The notes under the pieces are model-generated. The model was not told the origin of the DNA. It ran no database searches and saw nothing but the letters and a program-made list of their open reading frames with translations. From Numida meleagris (lineage: Eukaryota > Chordata > Aves > Galliformes > Numididae): a stretch of 64,000 bases of DNA. Both the position numbers and the translations under genes were made by a program. Shown in pieces: positions 49,091 through 59,110 of the stretch (its first letter is position 1; every line of letters starts with the position of its first letter). Location of the stretch: assembly GCF_002078875.1 (NCBI RefSeq), contig NC_034411.1, positions 1,347,582-1,411,581 of the forward strand. Reading direction: 5' to 3'.

Positions 49091-51828
49091 TAGGTAATTG
49101 CCTTCTTCCTGGGGGCATCTGCCTTGCTAGGAACACTTAGGAAATTCCGAGAAGACACCTGTGAGCTGCTCTATTGGTGTCTCGTGTTCTGCTGGTGGCC
49201 TGATCTCCTGCGCTGGATTATAAAGAGCTGTGCCCACTGAAACACCTTGCCTTTCTCATACAAGCAGTGGGAAAAAACCAGGTATGTTAAGCGGGGTAAA
49301 ACAAACCTGTTCACGTGCCCCCAGGTGTGTTACGAGCGAGCTAGTACATGTGGTATTCCTGTAATACCCACTATTTATTTTTTTTTCCCTTGCAGGGAAT
49401 CAATAAAGGGAGAAATCATTGTCTGCTAATGTTCACAATCTCTTTGAACGTTTGATTTGTTTGGCAAATAGGAGCGACTTGTTTAAAACCTCCACGTGCA
49501 ACGTTTATTTCACAGAGAGCAAAAAAAGAAGCCATCGTTTTAATCTGCTGGAATTAACAACCCAGCATAGCTCTTGCTTGGCTTAGATTCACTACGGCAT
49601 TTAAAGTACACTCCAAAAATCAGTTCTCTTGTCTATATGCGCACAGTTTTGTTTTGCATATTTAATTTTTTTTATTTAAAAAGTGTTAATCTCAGCCCTC
49701 CCTAGATTACAGCCTTGCGATATGTATTTCTTCATGTTCACCTGGCTCCGTATGATCTTTCCTCATTAGAATCTTGTCTCATGTAGCATTCTGGATCTTT
49801 TAAGGTTGGAACAACATTGTGCAGGAGGGAAAGGCATTGTCTTTCATCCCCTGCAGAAGTCTGCCCATCCTTCCCAGCCGTCCTGGACAGGCCTGGGCCA
49901 TTTTGGTCACCCCAAGCAAGGGAGCTCCGGTCTGCGGTGGGGCCAGCACATGGATAGGAAGGGCATGGACAAAGTAATGATTTCTCCACTTGTCTTTTGA
50001 AAACAGCTTGGCGACTCTGGTGGGATTATCCCAAACAGTGCAGCAGGCAGAAGACATTGAGCAGGTTCATTGAGGCCAGACTCTGCTTACAGGGGCAATA
50101 GGAGTGACGGATATGGCCGCACTGCCATGACAGCACGGAGGGCTACGGTCACACACACTCCTCCTTTGCTTCCCAGGAGCAGTCACATCTCACCTCACCT
50201 CCCAGGGCTCAGAAGGAAGGCTAGAAATAGAAACATATTACAGATGTGCGCTGGGGATGTGGTCGGGCTTAGTTTCTGTTCCTTTCCCCGCTGCGAGGGC
50301 TAAGCATGCTTTTGCATTTCCGTCGTCTGGGACTGGCCACTGTTAGCATAAATCATGATGATATGGTAAAAAACTGTGAACAGCAAGGTCCTTAAAAAAG
50401 AGATGTTCAGACACCTTCAGCTGAAGTAACAGAAGATGCCCTGCAGTTACTGTGCACACTAGGTGTCAATTTGCCTAGATGTTGCTGCTCTAATGTAGCC
50501 TTTCGTGCTTATTTCCTCATTTTGTATATAATTCCCTATAATGTGCCAACACTGGAGCCAATATAACTTCGTGCCTTTTGTCACTCACGCCAGCAAGCTG
50601 AACAAGTGGGATGAGGTTACGCTAAACAAGGAGGAGATCGCTAGCGAGAAAGATTTCAAAAGTTGACAAAAACAGCAAAAGCCACAGAGAATGAGAGACA
50701 CAAAAAGCTCTCGCCAAGAAGAATGCTCAGAGCACCAAGTTGCATCTCCCTCGACATAAACACATACAGACGAAAATGACTCACTGTGAGTCAGAGAGGG
50801 GGTTTATTTACACCACGGAACTTGGAAATAACATTGCCACTGATTCTATTCTGTTCTGCGATTCTGGGTATAAGCAAGAGGCTGCTAACACTTCTCTATG
50901 AATCAAAATGTTAAAATCACTCCTCCCTTTAGCCAGAACTGTTCTCTCACTGATGTGAATTAACCCACCGAACTGGCAATGAAATAATCTGTTTCACTCT
51001 CTATTACTGAATGTGTTCTGGCTCCTGGTGGAGGTGCTGTGAGCATGGGACAGAATACACCTGGATAGAATACGTCCCCATTCTTTGAGAGGAGTGAACT
51101 GAAATGTGTTCATCTTTGACATGGTAGATACATCTCTCCTAGAATGAAAACAATTTTTTGATTGTTTTGATCTAGAAAAACATCTGAGCTGCTGAAAAAT
51201 ACGTTGATAGATGTTTTGTTGCCATCCCTACCAGCCATTCATGTCCAACATGTCCCCCGTCACCACCCCAGAACAGCAATACTTCACAATGGCCAGCCCA
51301 GCTGCATTTTGAATGGGTGCTCTATGGCTGGTGATGTCTGCTGCTCGCTTCCCAGCTCCTCCACCCCCCTGTACGTCAGCCTGGCGATGAGTCTGTTCCT
51401 GGAATTTGTTCTCCTCCACAGGAACTCTCAACAATTATTTTTTTCTAAACAAAATTTGAACTTTGGGGCAAATGTTTAGGATGCGTTACGACGCCAAGTG
51501 TAAAGAATGGGGGGGAAGGTGTGATGTCTACAAACAGAGCCAGTCCACAAAACACTTAGGTATGGCAATGGCCAAGGTAAATAGGACTGCTGAAACTGTC
51601 TTAGCCCCCCACCGTCCTCATGTGTGGGTTTATATGTGCCAGCAGAGCCAGGTTAACCTTAATTGTGTGTTGTTTAACTTGGCTGTAAATGGCCAACCCT
51701 TTTTCTAACTTGGCTCCGACTGCAGGTATCACACCTTTCGACTACTGACCTTTCTTGTCTAAATTGTTTTTTTAATGCATATTAAATATTTTTGATCTAC
51801 TTTAATTTCCTATGGCTTTTCGCTGCAG
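49091..51828. other. Unique DNA with an enhancer-like part, no gene seen
   Basis: 49200-49700 is AT-rich and motif-dense and contains an intron-like pair: donor CAG|GTATGT at 49281/49282 and acceptor TTCCCTTGCAG ending at 49395. No recognisable peptide is encoded. The remainder is ordinary unique DNA with short frames. Confidence 0.5.
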
Positions 51829-51908
51829 AAAATGTTACAGAAAATATTTCTTCTGATAGAAAGACATATTTTAATAGCAGAAGTCTTGCGTTCTCAATAG
51901 CGAGGCAG

Positions 51909-53965
51909 GTGAGTGATTTGTCAAACCTGATTCTTTCTGAAGGAAGTGGTGTCAGAAAACCTCACTGAAATTTGATGTACTGTTTTTTCAGTGCGTTCAT
52001 TGGCAGAGGCAACTGGAGTGCAACTTTGTCACAGCTGTTAAATCAGAAAAATATTTAAACCATAGTAACTGATCAGTAATTCTTATTCTCCTTTCAGCAT
52101 CATGTTTCTTAATAACGGCTTTAATATGTCAACAGTTTGTTACTATGATACTCTGAAATTTTGAGAAGATAAAACCCTTCTCCTTCGGAAGGCAGAATAT
52201 TAAAAACGTGTCCCATTTAATTGCCTTTTCTGACAGTTTTATCTGCATGCTCTGTGTAACAGAGGTATTATAATTGCTGGTTGACAATAGGTTTTTATAA
52301 GTTTTGCACATTTTGTAACTCCAGGTGTGATGCTCTCCATAGCAGCAGTGGCACGCACGATCTGGGGACTTGGCCCAGTTCTTACAGAATTCAATTGAAG
52401 GGCTTCTTTGACATCCGTGGATCAGGTCTTTCATGATGAGCGCGAGGAGTAATTATTTTCTGCATGTGGGGTGTCTCATCAGGAATTACGCAGTGGTGAG
52501 TCAGTTTGTTCTGGTAGTTAAGCTTGCACCAGACTTTCCCTTATAACTCCAATTTCGTCTCCTACCCTCAAATCCTCAGCAACGTGACACTGGACTGAGA
52601 AGGGTGGGGTTTCTATCCATTGAGATAAAGCTTAGGTGGTCTTGGAACCGATCCCACTAAGGCAAGGGACAGTGTTAAAAAGCCCAGTACCATTTGTACT
52701 AATTAGCAACTTTGCTGACAGCCTCTGGTGAGTAACTCATTACTGTCTATTTGTGCGCTTGGCTTATAAATCCCCAAACAGCCAGACTGTGTGCACTGTT
52801 GTACTTCAATATTGTTGTGGTATCAGACCTTTTCCTTCAGCATTAGCGTGCCTCCTTCTTTCTCCATGCACAGTACTTGACGTATAAGTAGGTCAACGGC
52901 ACGGAGACACGGCCCCTAAGAAGGGAGGGCTTCCACTATTTCTTTCTTTCCCCTCTCTTGGTCCTGAAGTAGAGATGAATCAAATCTGTTCCTTGCTGGC
53001 ACCTCTCTTGCTGATGCTGCCTGTTTCTCGGCGCATTTTAAATTTTCTCTGGTTCGACCTTCACCCGTGGTTGTGGGCATGAGATCACGTATTTCAGCGC
53101 GCGTTTTTTTTTTTTTCACTTCCCCCTGCATCTGTGTGAGTCAGACCTGTTGGAATTTTGAAGAATTTTGAAGCGCTTTTGCCACGGTTGCAGAAGAATG
53201 TTCTTTTTTTTCAATTTCTGCACGTAGGTGCTGCTGCTCAGTGATTTTTCCCCATCCTTTATCATAGGCCAGGCCTTTTCCATATGGTAATGAATCATTC
53301 CCCTAGGAGGAGTCTCATTTGCTCAATTCAATGGACTTCTTACAATGCAGGTACATGCATTTCTTTCACATACCAATTTGATTTTAGTTTTCTTGCAGTT
53401 TACTGGCGTCAGTCTCCGTACTCTTTGTGATCCGTTGCTAAAACTTCTTTTCCCAGCTCTAGAAGGTATCTCCAGCTATCCTGAAATGCATGCTGCCACA
53501 ATGGTGATCCTACGCTTCTGCCTCTCTGGATGCGCAGTCTACATTTTCAGTTTACACTTTTCCACCATACCCTCTCATGACAACATTTAGTAACTAGCTC
53601 GAGCCTCTAATCTGATTTATCTTGGTTATGACCTTTTTCCAGCTTGTGCATTTAGAAACAATGGTGCTGGCAGTACTCTGTCCAGTGAAGCTATCGCTGC
53701 GAGTCTGATGAAGTAAGGATGAACAGACATCTCTTAAGCATGCGTTTGGAGGACATTGCACAAACAGGAAGGTCTATATGGCAGACTCTACTTTTTATTT
53801 ATATGGCGATGTGACGATAAGGAAGTGCCAGCATGAAATTATGGTTCTATTTCTCTCAGTAATATTTGTCTGGTTTAAAAGAACTTTTGCAAAAGAGCAG
53901 AGATGGGCTGAGGGTTAGATAACCAAACGACAAACTAGCAGTCCCAAGCTCCTTTCTTTTTTTCT
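51909..53965. other. Unique DNA, no gene seen
   Basis: AT-rich; the longest frame is 101 codons (52129-52434, minus) and is unrecognised. AATTTTGAAG is tandemly duplicated at 53154-53173. An exon-like segment lies immediately before this stretch (51829-51908, see findings). Confidence 0.55.
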
Positions 53966-54040
53966 GGCTAATTGCAAGACTTTGAGCCGGTCACTTCAGT
54001 ATTCCTTAGCTGTGGTTTCTCTTGTTTCCAGAATGAGCCC
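53966..54040 (+). repeat. MIR-like relic
   Basis: GACTTTGAGCCGGTCACTTC, then CTTAGCTGTGGTTTCTC and TTTCCAGAATGAG, parallel in order the MIR core 'GACCTTGGGCAAGTCACTTAACCTCTCTGAGCCTCAGTTTCCTCATCTGTAAAATGGG'. Diverged but collinear, so better supported than single-word matches. Confidence 0.5.
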
Positions 54041-54362
54041 CACATTTTTCCCTGTTTCATTTTCTGTTTGGTGGAACGGTTCCCGCACCATCACGGAGGA
54101 GCAGGTTTGGGAGCACCGTGAATCCCACTTCTTGAATGCCTGCAAATGACTTAAGAGCTTTTTGGATGAAAGAGAAATTGTTATTAAACAGTTTTGGTGC
54201 TTTAACTCGAGACAGGCACCAGATTCTTGAAAATAACAAATGGCAAGGATTTTGCTTAAGGAGCTCCCCATGGGTTTGGCTAGATGGGATTCTAATGAGC
54301 AGGTTTTTTATTTCTGGGAGACTCTGTATCTCCCTGCCACAATTATTCATGTTCAAATCCTA
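54041..54362. other. Unique DNA, nothing recognised
   Basis: Overlapping short frames on both strands (75-99 codons), none recognised. Lies between two old repeat relics. Confidence 0.5.
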
Positions 54363-54452
54363 GAGCCAAATCCTGCCCTTGGCTGCATGTTTGCTTCTCC
54401 CATTGGCTTTCTTGAAATCTGCAGGCACTTTTCCTAAACCAGCATTTGGCCT
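54363..54452. repeat. Old palindromic repeat with inverted ends
   Basis: GCCAAATCCTG (54365-54375) and CAGCATTTGGC (54440-54450) are inverted copies matching at 10 of 11 positions. The interior carries CTCCCATTGGCTTTC, like the 'CTCCCATTGACTTC' core. This is the layout of the common amniote repeat that starts and ends with GCCAAATTCTG/CAGAATTTGGC, here about 90 bp and diverged. I cannot assign a family name without a library. Confidence 0.55.
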
Positions 54453-56651
54453 CCAGTTGTACTGCGGTCGTATTTGTCTGTCCAAACGACTGTGGCTCTC
54501 CATTTATAATCTTGTAATTTGCAATCTTTATTGAGATTCTGCTGTGGTGTTTTTCGTTGTTTTTTTTTTTTTCATCACAGGCATCTTATTGTAATAACGA
54601 CTTTTTTGTGAAATTGAACTGCACTGGTAATTTTGGCTGGCAGATTCTTGGTTTTGTTTTCTTCTCTACACTTTTTGGGAGTATTCCCTACAGTGTTTTG
54701 AAGCTGATTTCTGTGATCTGACTCTTAGGTTTCGTCTCTCGAAACAAATTTAATTTCGCCTAATCTGACTATGCAGTTCCTAGTCACTATGGTATCTAGG
54801 CACTAAATTATAGCCCTCTTCTGATTGTTTTCTTCTTGTAACGAAGCTAACTTCCTTTCTGAGTGAGTGACCTAGTCATTGTCATGCTTTTGTAAACAGT
54901 TTCTCTACCTATTGATTTCGGTTGAACATTAGCAACCGCCCGCTGTTTCAGATTGGGAAGGAGAATAATTGTGATATAGGCATCCACATGCATATGCACA
55001 CGGACTTGGACACCTGCTCTTGGAGCAGACATCTTCTGCAGGTTTATTCTCACTGAGAGTTGTAGCAGCAGATTCAGTTTGAGCTGGGGTAGCACCATGG
55101 GAATTCGCGCAGCATTCAATCAAACAGGGATCTGATTACATAGGGTAGGGTTCCTAATTCCTAAATTTTGGTACTAGAATCTGCCATACATGGAGAATGT
55201 GAAGCTGAGAACAGCACAACGTATTTTTTCATACAACTGGCAAGTACCTGATGCCAACAGCTTTAGCCATCTCTGTGTTGTTCGGTGGGCACTTGCTGTG
55301 ACAAGCAGGAGGTAAGGAACGTGCTCCTGCTTGAAAGGGGAAAATCCAACCCATTTCTGAAGAAACATTGCCCATGGGTTTTGATGAGGAAAGGAGGACA
55401 ATGCCCTCTCAAATATGGCAGTGTCCCTCTATAAGCAGTGCCCATCTCCTCAGCTGCTTCCCCCTCTCTTTGCAACGTGAAGATGTTGCATCCATGCGTG
55501 CTAGATGGTTTGCTGGCAAGCACCGAGCTGGCCATCGCCCTGCTCTTTGGGTAGCAGACCTATGCGAGAAAGTGATTCACAGACTACAGATTTATTGTCA
55601 ATTCTGTTATGCTTAAGGCAGGCAGTAATTTAGGTTTTCACTGCCATTAGCTAATAATAGTAATTAATTAGTAAATCATGCCGTTGGGATCTCAGGGTGA
55701 ACTAACAGGGAAAATGTAAATTAAGAAAAAAAAAAGAGGCCGCTAATATTTCTGAGTTTCCTACCTCAGTTGAGGATTTATGTATGTCCCATTGCTCCAA
55801 ACTGGATTTCTGAAGAAAAACTTACATCGCCCACAGCACTGTCTGGGAAGTGTTTGAAGCAAAACAAGAAGCTGCACCAAAACTTGACAGAGAAGTGCTA
55901 GGAGATGAAGGGGAAAGCAAGAGGGAATTGTGTTCCTGCGCTAGCAGCTGGAGGAACAGGGCTGAAACCTGCACTGGGAGAAGCTCAGCCTTTCCTCTGC
56001 TGAAGGGGAAGTCTCTGTTTCTCAGGCGAGGAGGGGGGGAAGGAAGCCTCCCTGCTGAGCGCTCTCTTACAAGGAATTGCTGAGAGAATCAAAGCTGTAT
56101 TCACATTACCCCTCCATATTCACATTACCCCTCCCGTTCCAGCATTCATGATGCTCTGCTCTCGTCGAGGTAGGAGGGAAAGAGGCTTGTTTCACTGTTT
56201 GGGTTTTTCCCTAGTTTTACTTGCTTATCAGTGGGGAAGTTTGGAGAAGAAAACACTGGAACAAATGCGGGGTTTTCAATTCAAGGCTGTTTCAAACCTT
56301 TTTTTTCTGGCTTAAAGGAAAAGAATTAAAAAATGTGAATTAGGCTGAGTCATTTTCACTATGAATTGTTTGCAGCTGTCAGAGTCTGATCTACATACTT
56401 CACTATAGCTCAATTTCCTTTCCCAGTTAATAACACATTGAACAAACATACTAGACTAGACTCCTTTTTTCTTTCAAATAACCTCGCAGTGGATCTGCAT
56501 TCCTGGTATAAAAATATCTCTATTAGCTTAGGCTATTTATAGAACATCAGAGGGCTGGAAGATAGTTAAATATTAATTGATTACCATCAAACAACAGACA
56601 CTAAAACTCAGTATATGAAATGCCTTCCTCTGCTGAATGAATTCATACTAA
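54453..56651. other. Unique DNA, no gene seen
   Basis: AT-rich with a 19-bp tandem duplication at 56098. A 90-codon minus frame (54847-55119) and other short frames are unrecognised. No RNA gene or repeat family was seen apart from the duplication. Confidence 0.55.
56098..56134. repeat. 19-bp tandem duplication
   Basis: TATTCACATTACCCCTCC occurs twice in tandem with a 19-bp period (56098-56116 and 56117-56134), identical over the shared 18 bases. A simple recent duplication. Confidence 0.95.
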
Positions 56652-57067
56652 GAGGACAACTGGGGAGCTGGGCTTGTTCAGCCTGGAGAGGAGAAGGCTG
56701 CAGGGTGACCTCATTGCAACCTTCCAGTACCTGAAAGGAGCCCACAAACAGGAGGGGAGTCAGCTCTTTGAAAGGGTAGATAATGGCAGGACAAGGGGAA
56801 ATGGTTTTAAGCTGAAAGAGTGAAGATTTAGGTTAGATATCAGGGGGAAGTTCTTTACCAAGAGAGTGATGAGGTGCTGGAAAAGGCTGCCCGGAGAGGT
56901 TGTGGATGCTCCATCCCTGGCGGTGTTCAAGGCCAGGTTGGATGGGGCCCTGGTCAGCCTGGTCCAGTATTAGATGTGGAAGTTGGCAGCCCTGCCTGTG
57001 GCAGGGAGGTTGGAGCTTGATGATCCTTGAGGTCCCTTCCAACCCAAGTCATTCTATGATTCTGTGA
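56652..57067 (+). mobile_element. CR1 LINE, 5'-truncated 3' end
   Basis: This is a chicken-repeat-1 (CR1) non-LTR retrotransposon in sense orientation. Characteristic stretches in order are GGGCTTGTTCAGCCTGGAGA (from about 56670), GACCTCATTGCAACCTTCCA, GGACAAGGGGAAATGG, AGGCTGCCCGGAGAGGTTGT, GTTCAAGGCCAGGTTGGATG, and the tail CTTGAGGTCCCTTCCAACCC. It ends in ATTCTATGATTCTGTGA, the CR1 terminal short repeat. Only about 415 bp of an element that is several kb when complete remain, so all of the endonuclease and nearly all of the reverse-transcriptase region is gone. This is typical of CR1 copies, which also lack poly(A) tails. The short divergence from the form I remember suggests a middle-aged CR1-Y/F-type copy, but the subfamily is not certain. 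The small frame on the opposite strand (56833-57042) is not a gene. Confidence 0.95.
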
Positions 57068-58729
57068 ACTGTACAGTTGTGATTTACAAGCTCCTCATTC
57101 AGTGTAAGGGGAGGCAATGTGCTTGGCAGGGAAGACACCGGGGGTCTGGGCAACCAGCTTCAGCTGAAATCCCTTACATGCCTCTGTAAGGATCAGCTCT
57201 TGGGATCTACTGTCTGCTCTTGGGTGATCCCTCTGGGCCCAGACAATGGTGGCACTGGGGATTCTTCCCACAATCTCAATTTCTTGATCTTTTTTTTTTC
57301 TATTGAAACAGTTAAAAGCAACAGTGGCGACGTGGCACCACCTGTGTGCAGAATGTAAAAAACTCGTGACTGCAAAATATTTAGATGCTTCTCTAACAGT
57401 CTGGTTGGGAATAGTAAAATGCTGCTCTTGGCCTTTATATTCTGTGGCTACGATCTTTGCAAGGGTTAGAAAGAAAAGTAAAATATTTAAGAACTCAACA
57501 AAAAATGAACACGGAGAGGGAAAAGAAAGCTTTCAGGAACATAAGCCATTCTTCGAGTCGGAAAGGACTGAAAGAACTTAGCTTAAAGATTGCTGCTCAT
57601 CAATCATAGATGATCGCCATCATCTCTGAAGCAGGGCTTGTGTCTTCAGGATCTTCTCTATTTCTTCTAATACAGCTCAGTTGCTTTCGTAAGAGAAACC
57701 ATTTCCCTGTGCAGTTTGCCTTTTATCAAGTCCCAGTTCCCAGCACCAGGTTTGGCAGTGGGCAGAGCTGCCAGGGGGACTATGGCTCTGACTGCACAGC
57801 TTAAGGCTGGTGCCACCTCAGGGATGCTTTGAGAATTTGGGGTGCTTCTAAATCTAGGAGTGCTTGCTCCCGTACATTTGAAAGAAGGTGACTGATGGAT
57901 AAGCTGGCCCTCCAGTTTTAAACATCCCCCATGGGGAAGAAGGAAGTCAGAATAAAGCAAGAACGGCTTCTAAGGCAGGATGGCGAGTTTAACATCTGCC
58001 CCTGTTGATTGCTGGCAGATTGTAACACGCAGCTTACAATGCAAGGTGTGTACAGGAAGTCTGCAGTTCCCCTTTTATTGCTGAATATGCACATTTCCAA
58101 GCAAAGGTGACATTTTTGTATGTCAAAACAAAGGTAGAACTGCACAGCCTTTGAAACATCAAACTCAGATGGAAAATGAGGATTTAGCATGGCTTAATTT
58201 GGGCTTTATTAATACCTTTGGGGGAGAGGGATGGAAGAAAGATTAGGCAGATCAGAGCTTTAAAAGTCATAGATCATGCATTTAATAGCTCTAATTCTTA
58301 AATACTCGAAGGGCTTCATAAAGCCATTTTCTTCAAGTGCAAACTCTTTCCCACTTTTGACTGTTGCATCTAGACCTCCCAGGTTCTTTAAAGGAGCTTG
58401 CAAGTGAAAGTCTTCAGGTCTTTCCATCCAGAAGTGAGCTTGTACAGACAGAACGTCTGCAATCAGCATTCTTAAAAGGATCCCACGGGGAGGACACGTG
58501 CAGACGCATACTTTCATTCAAGGTGCGTATTGTATTATTTTAGGTACCCAGCAAATGGGGTTCAAAGATGAAGAAAGAGACTTTTGTTCCGTGCAGTTAC
58601 ATTTTCTGAACGGGTACACATCTAGAAAGACTGGATTCAAATGAAGTCACTACTAGATTTGGAAAAAAAAAAAAAAAAAAATCAATTCTGGTGTTATAAG
58701 AAATTGATGGTTGGATTTCAAGGTAAATT
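57068..58729. other. Unique DNA, no gene seen
   Basis: Short frames only (up to 97 codons), none recognised. 58663-58681 is an A19 run. No second CR1 copy or other repeat family was seen. Confidence 0.55.
58663..58681. repeat. Poly(A) run, A19
   Basis: Nineteen A's in AT-rich unique DNA, just upstream of an enhancer-like block. Confidence 0.9.
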
Positions 58730-59110
58730 TTATCTAAGACTGAAATATTGACTGAGACAATATTAATATTTTGTTCTGCTTTCTTTCTTGGAAAGTGGCA
58801 TTCCTCACGGCATTGGATTTTGTCATTAACACGATATTAAAATAATTTACCGCAGATTTATTTTAAATGTTTTAATGCCATTTTAAACTAGAAGTGTGAA
58901 GCAGCAGTTTTTGTAGCAGCTATTGTGCAGTATTTCTCTCCAATAAAATCAATATCATAGGATACATATTTCATGCTAAAACAATAAGCTAGTGATAATT
59001 TTGCCCCAAATATTTATTTTTTTAACCATGACTGGGGTTTTCATATTGCAGTTTTTCCAATTGCATTTAACATGAATTCCAGAAGCTAACACAGCCTGGG
59101 ACGCTGTGAC
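58730..59110. promoter_or_regulatory. Candidate conserved AT-rich regulatory element
   Basis: Unique, strongly AT-rich, without useful frames. Words include CAATATTAATATT, ACGATATTAAAATAA, TTTTAATGCCATTTTAAA, CAATAAAATCAATATC and AAATATTTATTT: homeodomain, TALE and FOX-type cores. Base texture and absence of repeats suggest a conserved element, but this is pattern-based inference. Confidence 0.25.

Noticed and set aside
53051..53068. GGTTCGACC resembling a tRNA B box
   Set aside because: No A box, no foldable cloverleaf and no terminator at the proper spacing.
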